Assembly: GCA_963718145.1 (NCBI GenBank)
Contig: CAVQYJ010000020.1
Span: 434,001 to 498,000 of the forward strand
Length of the DNA: 64,000 nt
Direction: 5' to 3'
DNA from: UBA7672 sp963718145
GTDB taxonomy: Bacteria; Pseudomonadota; Alphaproteobacteria; Caulobacterales; Hyphomonadaceae
Below the pieces are notes generated by a model. It was not told the origin of the DNA. It searched no databases and saw only the letters and a list, made by a program, of their open reading frames with translations. A program made the translations under genes and the position numbers. Positions 45,711 through 55,765 of this stretch are shown here, piece by piece. Positions within the stretch are counted from its first letter, which is position 1. Each line of letters opens with the position of its first letter.

Positions 45711-46457
45711 CTAGTTTTTGCCGGTGCGCTGCTTGACCTCGTCTTCCTTGGCCGTGGCGCGGTCCTGGGCGTTGAACTCGACCGTCGGCGCAGCGCCGGT
45801 GGCGTAGTCCTTCGACTTCTGGGCAAGGCCGCGCATCGACTCGTTGAGCTGGTCTTTCGACACCGCCATGTTGCGCGATGAAGTCTGGCCCACGCCCTCG
45901 GCGTCGTTGAAGTTCGAGAATTCGGTGCCGAGGAAGACGACTTCCCAGCCCTTCTTGCGGATGCGGTCGAGCGCGGCCTTGGCGGCGCTCTTGGTCATTT
46001 CCTGCGACGAGTTTTCCTCGCCATCGGTCATGATGACGATGATCGCCTTCTCGGGACGGTCCTTCTCGGCAAGGGTCACGATCTTGCCGATGGCGTCATA
46101 GAGCGGCGTCATCCCACGGGGTGAGACTTCATCATTGGTGACTTTCCGCCAGCGCCCCGCGTCGACGCCGGAGCGCAACACATCGAATTGCAGCCCGTCC
46201 TGGGCGTCGAACGCCGCAAGCGTGATGTCGGCATCGACCCTTGGGCCTCCGTCCAGCGTGGCGAGTCCGTTGGCGTAGGCGTTCACCGAGGAGAGCGCCT
46301 CTGACCAGATCGGCTCCATCGAGCCGGTGCGATCGAGCAGGATATAGGAGTGGATCGAGGGATGGCGCGGCTCCTTGGCGGAAGCCGTGGTCGAGGCCAT
46401 GGGTGCGGCGAGGCCAAGCGCCAGGAGAGCGGCGAGAGCGGTGCGGGCGGATTTCAT
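45711..46457 (-). CDS. Secreted von Willebrand factor A protein
   Basis: 248 residues from the ATG at 46457. Signal peptide MKSARTALAALLALGLAAPMASTTASA. The vWA domain has a MIDAS start D42-R-T44-G-S46 (DxTxS, a variant of DxSxS), GMTPLYDAI (MIDAS Thr) and MTDGEE (MIDAS Asp). Metal-dependent adhesion or assembly is expected; partner unknown. A C-terminal Gln/Lys-rich tail follows. Last gene of a leftward group with the small secreted protein, the channel and TerC. Confidence 0.85.
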   Translation of the reverse strand: MKSARTALAALLALGLAAPMASTTASAKEPRHPSIHSYILLDRTGSMEPIWSEALSSVNAYANGLATLDGGPRVDADITLAAFDAQDGLQFDVLRSGVDAGRWRKVTNDEVSPRGMTPLYDAIGKIVTLAEKDRPEKAIIVIMTDGEENSSQEMTKSAAKAALDRIRKKGWEVVFLGTEFSNFNDAEGVGQTSSRNMAVSKDQLNESMRGLAQKSKDYATGAAPTVEFNAQDRATAKEDEVKQRTGKN

Positions 46458-46488
46458 CGGTGTGGTCCCCATAAAAGTCGGAAGCGGC

Positions 46489-46713
46489 CTAGTCGCGGGT
46501 CTTGTCGTTCATCGATCCGGGTGTGTGGGCCCGGGCCTGGGCGAGCGCTTCGCCGGGCGTCAGGCCATCGACGCCTTGCGGTGCAAGCAGGAGCGGCTGG
46601 ATCGCCTCGGCCGGTTGGGCCCTGGCGAGGAAGGGAAGGGGTTTGCCGGACGCGGCGAAAGTGATGCCGCTAACCGCAAGGGCGGTCAGGACGAGCCGAA
46701 TGCTGGTCTTCAT
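46489..46713 (-). CDS. Small secreted protein of unknown function
   Basis: 74 residues. MKTSIRLVLTALAVSGITFAAS is a signal-like segment; the mature part is about 50 residues, ending LAQARAHTPGSMNDKTRD. No family recognised. It lies 31 bases upstream of the vWA start and in the same direction, so probably co-transcribed. Confidence 0.55.
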   Translation of the reverse strand: MKTSIRLVLTALAVSGITFAASGKPLPFLARAQPAEAIQPLLLAPQGVDGLTPGEALAQARAHTPGSMNDKTRD

Positions 46714-46863
46714 GGCAACGTCCCCTTTCCGCGCGGGGCTGCTGCTTCTCATGTCCCGCGATGCTCAAGGTGTCGCAGCCGATTGGGGCCGCGACGCGGC
46801 TGCAATTGGGGCGAAACGGGGATTAGTCGCGATTTATTCGAGTCGGCCGAACGAACCGCGCGA

Positions 46864-47907
46864 TCAGGCCTGCGGTGCGCCGAGGTTCAGGAACACGATC
46901 ACGCTGACGATGGCGGCGTAGAGAAGAACCGCGAGGAAGGCGGTGAGCGGCCCGCCCCGGGTCATGGCCTCCGCGCCCGAGACCTGCGCCTCGTCTTCCT
47001 TGCCTGTCGTGCGCACCAGCATGGCCACGACCAGGAGAACGAACGCGTAGGAGGCGAGATAGAACTGGTCGAGCATCAGGAGATAACCCACATCCGGCAG
47101 GCCGGCGGTCGCGTTGAACTGCAGCGCCACGAGCGTCAGGAGTGCGGTGATCGACAGGCCCACGCGGGCCTCGACATGCGCGGGATTGAGCAGCAGGGCC
47201 GCCGCGGCGACCAGCACCACGATGAACACCGGCAGCAGCGCCTTGATGATTCCCGACATCATCGGGCGCGAGATCGGCAAGGTGACGACAGCGCGCGAAT
47301 AGGGCGCCGGCTGCGGATTGGCGAGGTCGCCGAACGCCGTCGGGTAGGGCCGGTTGACGATCTGCAGCGTCGGGCTGCCAATGATGAAGCCCGGCAACTG
47401 GATCTCGGGGTTCATCGCTACTTCGTCGGCGACATAGACGATGTTTCCGGCGTCATACTCCCTGTCCTCGATCTCGATGCTCAGCGTATGGGCGTCGAAG
47501 GGATACTTCTTGATCGAGAACTTCGCCGCGAACGGCCCCTGGTGGCGGAACACCTGGTATTCCGAACCGTCGGGCTGGGCCTGGGGCGTGTCGTAGATTG
47601 CCGTCTGCACATGGTCGTCCGGCGCGAACATGTTCATCCACTCGAAGGTCTGGCCCGGATCGAGCGCGGGATCAGAATCGCGGAACCAGACATAGACGTC
47701 CGCCACGAACGAATAGCTGGTGAGGTCGATCGACTGGATGTCGTTGATGTAGAGGCCGATCTTCACCTCGACGGGACCCGCTGGCGGGGCGGGCGCCGCG
47801 ACGGGCGCCGGCTGGGCCGGCGGCGCAGCGGGCGTCTGCGCCCAGGCCGAAAGGCCAAGGCCGAGCGCAATGAGGATGAACGCGGCGAGCCTCTGGAACG
47901 CTTTCAC
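46864..47907 (-). CDS. Pentameric ligand-gated ion channel homologue
   Basis: 347 residues from a GTG at 47907 behind AAGGAG. A signal peptide and Ala/Pro linker lead into a beta-sandwich ligand-binding domain (VEVKIGLYINDIQSIDLTSYSFVADVYVWFRD). The Pro-loop is KYPFD at 134-138, without the cysteines of animal Cys-loop receptors, as in GLIC and ELIC. Four helices follow: M1 218-240, M2 244-266 (VEARVGLSITALLTLV), M3 274-298 (LPDVGYLLMLDQFYLASYAF), M4 320-341. It starts 38 bases after TerC and likely shares a transcript. Ligand and ion unknown. Confidence 0.85.
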   Translation of the reverse strand: MKAFQRLAAFILIALGLGLSAWAQTPAAPPAQPAPVAAPAPPAGPVEVKIGLYINDIQSIDLTSYSFVADVYVWFRDSDPALDPGQTFEWMNMFAPDDHVQTAIYDTPQAQPDGSEYQVFRHQGPFAAKFSIKKYPFDAHTLSIEIEDREYDAGNIVYVADEVAMNPEIQLPGFIIGSPTLQIVNRPYPTAFGDLANPQPAPYSRAVVTLPISRPMMSGIIKALLPVFIVVLVAAAALLLNPAHVEARVGLSITALLTLVALQFNATAGLPDVGYLLMLDQFYLASYAFVLLVVAMLVRTTGKEDEAQVSGAEAMTRGGPLTAFLAVLLYAAIVSVIVFLNLGAPQA

Positions 47908-47945
47908 GTGACCTCTCCTTCCGCCGTGTCGGCCCTGGCGAAGGG

Positions 47946-48758
47946 TTAGTGGCCGTTCGCCGCCGACGCATCTGCCTGTCTCGCCTTCTTCTTCCGCGAG
48001 AGGAGGTTGAGAATCTCCACAAAAGCGGAAAACGCCATGGCGGCGTAGACATAGCCTTTCGGCACGTGGATGCCGAAGCCGTCGGCGATCAGCACCATCC
48101 CGATCATCAGGAGGAAGCCGAGCGCCAGCATCACGACGCTGGGGTTGGCGTTGATGAAGCGGGAGAGCGGGCCGGAGGCGAGAAGCATGACTGCAACCGC
48201 CGAGATGACTGCGATGAACATGATCGCCAGATGGTCCGTCATGCCCACGGCGGTGAGGATCGAGTCGATCGAGAACACGATGTCGAGGATCAGGATCTGG
48301 ACGATCGCCGCGCCGAAATTCATCACCGCACGCCCCGCAACCGGCGCATCCTCGCTCTTGTGCGTGTCCGGATCCATCGTGTGGTGGATCTCGGTCGTCG
48401 CCTTCCACACCAGGAACAGGCCGCCCGCGATCAGGATCAGGTCGCGCCACGAAAAGGCGGTCTCGAACTGCGGGTGCCCGGTGTTCTTGTCGATGGCCCC
48501 GGTGAAGCCGAGATCGATCACGGGATGAATCAGTCCGACCAGCCAGGCGATCGAGCCCAGCAGGGCAAGACGCAGGATGAGGGCAAGGCTGATGCCGATG
48601 TTGCGCGCCCTGGCCCGGCTCTCCTCTGGCAGCTTGTTGGTGAGGATCGAGATGAAGATGAGATTGTCGATGCCGAGCACGATCTCCATGATGACCAGCG
48701 AAATCAGCGCCGCCCATGCCGTGGGGTCGGTCATCAGCGGCTCAAGCGTGAAGTCCAT
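47946..48758 (-). CDS. TerC-family integral membrane protein
   Basis: 270 residues with about seven helices. The core signature IVLGIDNLIFISILTNKLP and the second acidic motif LDIVFSIDSILTAVGMTD are the TerC family markers, with acidic residues in the membrane proposed to bind divalent metal. Members occur in tellurite-resistance loci and as Mn exporters. Upstream of the channel gene in the same direction. Confidence 0.93.
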   Translation of the reverse strand: MDFTLEPLMTDPTAWAALISLVIMEIVLGIDNLIFISILTNKLPEESRARARNIGISLALILRLALLGSIAWLVGLIHPVIDLGFTGAIDKNTGHPQFETAFSWRDLILIAGGLFLVWKATTEIHHTMDPDTHKSEDAPVAGRAVMNFGAAIVQILILDIVFSIDSILTAVGMTDHLAIMFIAVISAVAVMLLASGPLSRFINANPSVVMLALGFLLMIGMVLIADGFGIHVPKGYVYAAMAFSAFVEILNLLSRKKKARQADASAANGH

Positions 48759-48840
48759 GTGGGAAACTCTCCGTCGGCCCAGCGAGCTATCTAGGGCGGG
48801 TTGCGCCGCCCGTTAAGGGGAAACGGACGAGTGCGCGTCG

Positions 48841-49365
48841 TCATCCAAGGGGAAGGCGCATGATATATTCGTCATCGAGCGTCTCGCCGACCTTGAACTT
48901 GTAGGCTCCGACCTTCTCGAAGCCGCGGCTTTCGTAGAGGCTGATCGCGCGTTCATTGCCCTGCCACACGCCGAGGAAGAGGTTCTTCGCCCCGCGCTGC
49001 CGCGCCCGCTCGATCGCCCAGGCCAGCAGGATCCGCCCCACGCCCACGCCCTGGCGCGCCTTGAACACGTAGACGCGATGAAGTTCCAGCGCCGGCGCCG
49101 GTCCCACATCGAAGGGCAGCTTGCACGGGCCGATCTTGCAGTAGGCCGCCAGGCGCTTGCCGGCGAAAGCGATGCGCACCTCCACTTCGGGATCGCGCAG
49201 GTCCTCGGCCATCTTCGCGACCGAATAGGTTTCCTCGAGATACTGCTTCAGGTCGGACGGCGGATAGAGGTCGCCAAACGTCTCGGCGAACGTGTCCGCG
49301 CCGATCTCCGCCAGGTCGGCGGCGTCGCTCTCGCGCGCATCGCGAAAAGTCAGGTCGCGGTCCAA
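48841..49365 (-). CDS. GNAT-family N-acetyltransferase
   Basis: 174 residues with the GNAT fold: FRDARESDAADLAEIGADTF, LELHRVYVFKARQGVGVGRILLAWAIERARQRGAKNLFLGVWQGNERAISLYESRGF. The acetyl-CoA loop is RQGVGVGR. The gap of 12 bases from the gdhB stop suggests one transcript. Substrate unknown. Confidence 0.9.
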   Translation of the reverse strand: MDRDLTFRDARESDAADLAEIGADTFAETFGDLYPPSDLKQYLEETYSVAKMAEDLRDPEVEVRIAFAGKRLAAYCKIGPCKLPFDVGPAPALELHRVYVFKARQGVGVGRILLAWAIERARQRGAKNLFLGVWQGNERAISLYESRGFEKVGAYKFKVGETLDDEYIMRLPLG

Positions 49366-49377
49366 CGACGTCTCCGG

Positions 49378-52300
49378 TCAGCGTTTGGCCGTCTCGGCCC
49401 GGGAAGCATAGACGAATTCCCGGACCGCATCGCCCAGCAAGACCAGCTTGGCAAGAGACCAGGCGCCGTGGGCGTCGAATGCGCCCATGGGTTGAATGAG
49501 CCTGTCGGCCAGGTCCTTGCGCGGGGCCACGAGAGCCTCGGCGATACGCCTTGCGGCGGCCTTGTCCGCCGGCGGGGCGGTCCGGCTCGCCTGGGCCAGC
49601 CGGATGGCGGCGACGGCCAGCTCGCTCTGCTGGCGCGGCAGGTCGTCGGCGACGCGCTGCAGCGCCAGCCGGTCCCACGAATCGTGCGGCTCAAGATCGC
49701 GGGCCGCCGAGCGCATGCGGTCGAGCCCGAGCAGCTCACCGATCTGGTGCTGCACAAACAGCGCAGCGGCGAGCGGCCATTTGGTCTGTTCGGCGATCTC
49801 GACCGTCTCGCGCGCCGACGCCAGCGCACGGACCAGGGCAACGTCATGAGCGATGTCCTCCGGCGCTCCGGCGGCGCGATATTTTGCAGCGCGCGCCTCC
49901 ACCCGGCCGAGCACGAGCGGGGAGAGCGCCTGCGGCAGCAATTTGCGGATTCCGGCGATGGCCGCCCGATAGCGCTCGATCACTTTCGCGACCGATCCCG
50001 TCTGCACCAGCACCGGGTCCGACGCGATTGCGCCACTCAGCATGCGCAGATTGGCCGATGTCTCGACCGACATGACAAGCTGGGCCTGGGCAGGCGCCTT
50101 GCCATCGAGTGCGTTGATGCGGGCGAACAGGTCGTCGAAGTGGAAAGCGGCGAGCGCCGCCTCGAAGGCTTCGGCGAGGTGGCCGACATTGACGCCCTCG
50201 GCCGCGCTCTTCTGCAGGGCGAAGGTCGGCCCGGCGAGATTGACGAGACGATTGGACAGGCGCGTTGCGATGATCTCGCGGCGCAGCCGATGCCTCTTGC
50301 GCGCCTCGCCGAATTTCTCCAGCTCCTTCGGGAAGTACCCGACCAGGAGCTGTTCGAACGCCGTGTCGTCGGGGGCTTCCGACGCGATCAGCAGGGAGAA
50401 CAGGTCGAGCTTGGCGTAGGCCATGATCACGGCGAGTTCGGGCCGCGTGAGCCCGAGCTGCCGCTCGCGGAGCTGCCTGAACTGCTCGGTCGACGGCAGC
50501 CCCTCGACGGCGCGGTCCAGTTTCCCCTGACCTTCAAGCGTCTCGATGAAGCGTTCATGGCTGTCGAGGTCGGCTGGCGCCGTCGCCTGCATCACGGACA
50601 GCGCGCCCGTCTGGTCGTAATTGTTCTCCAGCACCAGGTGGCCGACTTCCTCGGTCATCGACGCCAGCAGCGCGTTGCGGTCCTTCTCCTTCAGTGCGCC
50701 CTCATTGATCGCCTCGGCGGTGAGGATCTTGATGTTCACCTCATGGTCGGAGGAATCGACGCCTGCCGAATTGTCGATGGCGTCCGTGTTGATCCGGCCG
50801 CCGCTCCGGGCGAACTCGATCCGCCCCGCCTGCGTGACGCCGAGATTGGCGCCCTCGGCGATGACTTTGGCCTTCACGTCCTTCGCGTCGACGCGGAGAA
50901 TGTCGTTGGCCTTGTCGCCGACATCGGCATGACTCTGCGTCGAGGCCTTGATGTAGGCGCCGATGCCGCCGAACCACAGCAGGTCGACCTCCGCCGTCAG
51001 CAGCGCCTTGATCAGCGCATCCGGCGTGACGGCGTCTTCCTTGAGGCTGGCAAGCGCCTTTATCTCCGGCGTCAGCGCGATCGACTTTGCCGACCGCTCG
51101 AATATGCCGCCGCCTTTCGAGATCAGCTTCTTGTCGTAATCCGCCCAGGACGAGCGCGGCAGGTCGAACATGCGCTTGCGCTCGGCAAGGGTCGCCTTGA
51201 GGTCTGCCGGATTGGGATCGAGGAAGATGTGGCGATGGTCGAATGCCGCCTGCAGCTGGATGCAGGGCGACAGCAGCATGCCGTTGCCGAAGACATCGCC
51301 CGACATGTCGCCGATGCCGATCACGCTGAAGTTCTGGGTCTGCGTGTCGTGGCCCATCTCGCGGAAATGGCGTTTCACCGCCTCCCACGCGCCGCGCGCG
51401 GTGATGCCCATCTTCTTGTGGTCATAGCCGACCGATCCGCCCGACGCGAACGCATCGCCGAGCCAGAAACTGTAGTCCGCCGACAGCCCGTTCGCGATGT
51501 CGGAGAATGTCGCCGTGCCCTTGTCAGCTGCAACGACCAGGTAAGGGTCCTCGCCATCCCACACCACGACGCCCGGCGGATGCACCGTCTGGCCCTTGAC
51601 GATGTTGTCGGTGAGCTGCAGCAGCGCGCCGACGAACACTTTGTAGGCCGCAACCCCCGCCGCCTGGATTTCCTCGCGCGTGCCTTTCGCCGGCATGGTC
51701 TTCGGATAGAACCCGCCCTTTGATCCCACCGGCACGATAACGGCGTTCTTGACCTGCTGCGCCTTCACCAGCCCCAGCACTTCGGTGCGGAAATCCTCGC
51801 GCCGGTCCGACCAGCGCAGCCCTCCACGCGCCACGGGACCGAAGCGCAGGTGCACGCCCTCGACATCCGGCGACCACACGAAAATCTCGCGATAGGGACG
51901 CGGCGCAGGCAGCGGATCGGCCTCGCGGCTGGCGATCTTGACCGCGATATGGCGCGGCGGCTTGCCGTCCTCGCCCATGATATAGAAATTTGTCCGCTGC
52001 ACCGACTTCACCAGCGCCAGCAGCCGCCGCAGCACGCGGTCCGCATCCAGCGTGGCGACCGCTTCGAGCTGCTTGCCGATCTCGGCGATCACCGGCTCCG
52101 CCGCCTTGCGCCGCGCATCGAGATCGCCCTTGAACCCCGTATCGAACTTGAAGCCGAACAGCTTCAGCAGGTTGGTCGCGATCTCGGGATGCTCCGACAG
52201 CGCCTTGACCTGCACCGCTTCGGACGGATCGAGTCCCGACTGGCTGCGGAAGCGGCAGAGCGTGCGCAGCAGGGCCGCCGACCGCCAGTCCGTTCCCAGC

Positions 52301-54222
52301 GCCACGACCAGTCCGTTGAACCGGTCATTCTCTGTCTCGCGCGCCCAGATCGCCTCGAAGGCCCGCTCGAAGCGCGGATCCAGGCGTTTCTGCCCTGCCG
52401 GCCGGTCGATGGTGATGTCGTGGACATAGACAGCGCCTTCCGGCTCGGCGTCATGCGCCATGAACCTGATCGGGTATCCCACCTCGGCGCGCACGCGTAG
52501 TCCCATGCGCTCCAGCACCGGCACGATCTCGGCAAGGTCGAGCGGCTGGTCGCGATGATAGATCTTCACGTGCGACAGGCCCGCCTCGAAGTCGGGCCCC
52601 CAGATCCGCGCGCGCATCGCCTTGCCCAGCGGCAGCCCCGCAATCGCCACGAGGTCGGCGAGTCCTTCCTCGGGCTGGAACGCTTCCTTGTAGGCGGCGG
52701 AATAGCGGGCCCGCGCCATCAGCGTCTGGTCGGATCGTGTCGAGCGCGCAACACGCCCCAGCGCATCCTCCCACGTCTCGAACAATTGCCGCATCTGCAG
52801 GTCGAGCCCGTCCTCATCCGGCTCGGGGTGGCCGCGCGTGAGGCCGACGATCAGGTGCACCCGCGCCAGCGGGCCTTCGCCAAAGCTCGGATAATAGGCG
52901 GACGCCCGCCCGCCATAGGCGTCGGCGAGAATCTTGTGCGCCCGCGTGCGCAGGTCGGAATTGTAGCTGTCGCGCGGCACGTAGAGCAGGGCGGAGACAT
53001 ACCGGTCGAAGCGGTCGCGCCGGATGAACAGCCGCGTGCGCGGCCGGATCTGCAGGCGCAGTGCGCCCGAGGCGATCCGCGACAGGTCCTCGACCGAAAT
53101 CTGGAACAGCTCGTCGCGTGGGTAGTTCATCAGCACCGAATCAAGCTGCTTCATCGAGAATCGCGACCCCGACGGGGCCGCCAGCTTCACCTTCTCTATC
53201 TTCCGCCGAATCAGCGGCACTTCATCCGCCGTCCGCGTGTACGCTTCCGACGTGAACAGCCCGACGAAGCGCGTCTCGCCGATCACGTCGCCTTTCGCGT
53301 CATAGCGCTTGACCCCGATATAGTCGGCGTGCGCGCGGCGATGGATGCGCGAGACGAAGCTCGCCTTGGCGACGATGATCGGCGAGGGCTCGTTCAGGAA
53401 CGCCCGGATCGCCGGCGTCAGCACCGTCGGCTCGGCAGCGCGCGACAGCACGTTGCGCGATTGGTCCCGCAGGATGCCGAGGCCTGAGCCTTCCTCCACC
53501 TCGGGTTCGTCGTTGGCGAGCTGGCCGGACTTGTCCTTTGCAAAGATGTAGTCGCGCGCGCCTAGGAAGGTGAAGTTCTCATCCGCCAGCCAGGCGAGAA
53601 ACGCGCGCGCCTCGGCAATCTCGCCTTCCGTTCGCTGCGTCGTCGTCTTGAGCGACGCCAGGTCCGCAGCCGCCTTGCCCATCTTGTCGCGCATGGCATG
53701 GAAGTCCGCATTGACCACGGCGACGTCTGCGAATGTCTCTTCCAGCCTCTTCTGCAGGTCGGCGAGCAGCGCATCGTCGATCGCCGGCAGGTGGACCTGG
53801 ATGGCCGAGCGCTTGCCCGAGGGGCCATCGACGATGGGATGCAGCACCGCGCGCACTTCGATCTTGGCGTCCTGGAAGGTGGCGATGGCGCTGTCGACGA
53901 GAAAGGCCAGGTCCGGCCCCACGATCTCGGCCACGTCCAGCCGCAAGGGCTTGCCGTTGGCGCCAGTTGCGCGGCGGGTGCGGATCACCCGCGCCTGGCT
54001 CTTCTCGTTGGCCTGGTTGAACTCCCACAGGTCGAGCGCCAGGGCTGCTGCGTCCTCGGTGGTCAGCGCAAGGAAATCCTCGATAAAGGCGTCGGCCTGG
54101 TACTGGTCGAGAAACGACTTCAGCGCCGCGGCCTGGGGCTTGCCCGCACGCTTCAAGGCAATGTGCTCGACCGAGCTGGCAAAGCTCTCCTTTGAAAAGG
54201 CCTGTTCGCTGGAACGGTTCAT
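49378..54222 (-). CDS. gdhB: NAD-specific glutamate dehydrogenase, large (about 180 kDa) type
   Basis: 1614 residues from the ATG at 54222 (GGAGG upstream), typical of the L_180 family. Central blocks: RFGPVARGGLRWSDRREDFRTEVLGLVKAQQVKNAVIVPVGSKGGFYPK (substrate domain with catalytic Lys), IGIGDMSGDVFGNGML (cofactor domain), GANLGVTQAGRIEFARSGGRINTDAIDNSAGVDSSDHEVNIKIL. It converts glutamate to 2-oxoglutarate with NAD. Long N- and C-terminal regulatory regions complete it. Confidence 0.96.
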   Translation of the reverse strand: MNRSSEQAFSKESFASSVEHIALKRAGKPQAAALKSFLDQYQADAFIEDFLALTTEDAAALALDLWEFNQANEKSQARVIRTRRATGANGKPLRLDVAEIVGPDLAFLVDSAIATFQDAKIEVRAVLHPIVDGPSGKRSAIQVHLPAIDDALLADLQKRLEETFADVAVVNADFHAMRDKMGKAAADLASLKTTTQRTEGEIAEARAFLAWLADENFTFLGARDYIFAKDKSGQLANDEPEVEEGSGLGILRDQSRNVLSRAAEPTVLTPAIRAFLNEPSPIIVAKASFVSRIHRRAHADYIGVKRYDAKGDVIGETRFVGLFTSEAYTRTADEVPLIRRKIEKVKLAAPSGSRFSMKQLDSVLMNYPRDELFQISVEDLSRIASGALRLQIRPRTRLFIRRDRFDRYVSALLYVPRDSYNSDLRTRAHKILADAYGGRASAYYPSFGEGPLARVHLIVGLTRGHPEPDEDGLDLQMRQLFETWEDALGRVARSTRSDQTLMARARYSAAYKEAFQPEEGLADLVAIAGLPLGKAMRARIWGPDFEAGLSHVKIYHRDQPLDLAEIVPVLERMGLRVRAEVGYPIRFMAHDAEPEGAVYVHDITIDRPAGQKRLDPRFERAFEAIWARETENDRFNGLVVALGTDWRSAALLRTLCRFRSQSGLDPSEAVQVKALSEHPEIATNLLKLFGFKFDTGFKGDLDARRKAAEPVIAEIGKQLEAVATLDADRVLRRLLALVKSVQRTNFYIMGEDGKPPRHIAVKIASREADPLPAPRPYREIFVWSPDVEGVHLRFGPVARGGLRWSDRREDFRTEVLGLVKAQQVKNAVIVPVGSKGGFYPKTMPAKGTREEIQAAGVAAYKVFVGALLQLTDNIVKGQTVHPPGVVVWDGEDPYLVVAADKGTATFSDIANGLSADYSFWLGDAFASGGSVGYDHKKMGITARGAWEAVKRHFREMGHDTQTQNFSVIGIGDMSGDVFGNGMLLSPCIQLQAAFDHRHIFLDPNPADLKATLAERKRMFDLPRSSWADYDKKLISKGGGIFERSAKSIALTPEIKALASLKEDAVTPDALIKALLTAEVDLLWFGGIGAYIKASTQSHADVGDKANDILRVDAKDVKAKVIAEGANLGVTQAGRIEFARSGGRINTDAIDNSAGVDSSDHEVNIKILTAEAINEGALKEKDRNALLASMTEEVGHLVLENNYDQTGALSVMQATAPADLDSHERFIETLEGQGKLDRAVEGLPSTEQFRQLRERQLGLTRPELAVIMAYAKLDLFSLLIASEAPDDTAFEQLLVGYFPKELEKFGEARKRHRLRREIIATRLSNRLVNLAGPTFALQKSAAEGVNVGHLAEAFEAALAAFHFDDLFARINALDGKAPAQAQLVMSVETSANLRMLSGAIASDPVLVQTGSVAKVIERYRAAIAGIRKLLPQALSPLVLGRVEARAAKYRAAGAPEDIAHDVALVRALASARETVEIAEQTKWPLAAALFVQHQIGELLGLDRMRSAARDLEPHDSWDRLALQRVADDLPRQQSELAVAAIRLAQASRTAPPADKAAARRIAEALVAPRKDLADRLIQPMGAFDAHGAWSLAKLVLLGDAVREFVYASRAETAKR

Positions 54223-54509
54223 GCAGCCTCCGGAGGAATTGAATAACGCGGGGGGACGCCGCACTCGGGACATCGAGTCGCGCGCCAGAGCTAGACCCGC
54301 TCAAGCCCTTGGGGCAAGCGCGAGATTGTGGGCAGGCCGGACGCGAGGCGCGCCGCGCAAATCCTGCTGCAATGCAGTGAAAATCTCAGGCGGACTTGCG
54401 GGCTGCACAGGATTGTCCGCTGTCCCGGCCCGGCGCCGCCCTTTGCGCCCCCCCGACGCGCAGGACGCAACGTCATCGCAATCCGCAGCGTTGTCCTGCT
54501 TCCGGCGGT

Positions 54510-55645
54510 TCAGTAGTCGGCGAGCTTGGCGTGGCGCAGGTCGTGATCCGCATCATGCTGCTTGGCGGCGTATTCGCCGGGATTTCCGTCCGCGGACAAA
54601 AGGATCGCGATCCAGCGCGTGCCGGGAATCTGCGCCAGCACGATCATGATCAGCACGGTCAGCGGCGCGGAGAGGAACATGCCTGGCAATCCCCACAGGG
54701 CGCCCCACACGGCGAGCGACAGCAGCACGACGAGCGCAGACAGGTTCAGGCTGTTCGATGTCATGCGCGGGCTGACGAAATTGCCGATGGCGAACTGCCA
54801 GACGCTGACGCCGATGAACACGGCGATGGCGCACAGCATCGGATCGGCGGGCATGTAGGGCGGCCAGTTCGGCTGGGCGATCGCGAACAGGGCCGGAAGC
54901 AGCGTCGCGGCGATCGAGCCGATGGTCGGTATGTAGTTCAGGACGAAGATCACGAAGCTCCAGAACAGCGCATTGTCGAGACCCATCGCCATCAGCGTCA
55001 CATAGGTAAGGACGGTGGTGATAATCGACAGCGCGGTCTGGACCCACAGGTATTGTTCCATGGTCCGCCGGATCTCGGCGCCGACCAGCCGGGCGCGCTC
55101 TCGATCATGCGGCCGCACGAAAATGCGGTCGAGCTTGCGCGAGAAGCCGGACGACGTGACGTAGAGAAAGCCGACATAGATCATGATCAGCACCATGTCG
55201 CCGGCCAGGCCCTGCGCCGATGCGATCGCCGGCTCGACGAAGCGCGCCGTGTTGTTGGAGAAGATCAGCGTCGACAGTTGCGGGGCGTCCTGCAGGCCCA
55301 GCATGTTGTAGACCTGCACGATCATCTGGTTGATGCGCTGTTCGTAGAGATCGGACTTGCCCGCGAATTCACGACCGCGCTGCGCAGCACGCCGATGAAG
55401 ATCACGATCGAGATTGCGATGACCAGCATGGCGATCCCGTGCGCCGCCCAGTTGGGCAGGCCGGGGAACGGCTTGCGGATCGCGCGGGCGAACCCTTCCA
55501 TCACCAGCCAGATGAAGATGGCGAGGGCGAACGGCGCGAGAATGTGTGCGCCGGCGGCGAGGACCATGCCGATCGCGACGGTGGCGATGATCCACACCCC
55601 CGCGGTCATGTAGGTCCGGCTGTTGACGGCGGCGGCCTGTTGCAT
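54510..55645 (-). CDS. AI-2E-family (PerM) permease (frameshifted here)
   Basis: Membrane protein of the AI-2E/PerM family, a transporter-like family with little verified substrate data. The N-terminal frame has two helices (WIIATVAIGMVLAAGAHILAPFALAIFIWLV and IAMLVIAISIVIFIGVL). The C-terminal frame has FVIFVLNYIPTIGSIAATLLPALFA and the terminal WGLPGMFLSAPLTVLIMIVLAQIP. Adding one base at about 55366-55373 joins the halves into about 378 residues. Confidence 0.85.
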
Positions 55646-55765
55646 CGGCCCAGACTTATGCGCTGCCTTGCAGAATGCAAAGCACGCTCGCGCGCTGGTT
55701 GGGCTGGGCACCCCTGAAAAGCGCGAAAGGCTGACGATGTCAGGGCGCGTGCGTCCGCATGCGGG

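Noticed and set aside
47901..47913. Second parS site (CTTTCACGTGACC)
   Set aside because: Only the left half and centre match; the right arm is CC instead of AA, and it overlaps a start codon and ribosome-binding site.
49078..51723. 881-codon + strand open frame opposite gdhB
   Set aside because: Long only because of GC content; gdhB on the other strand has all family motifs.
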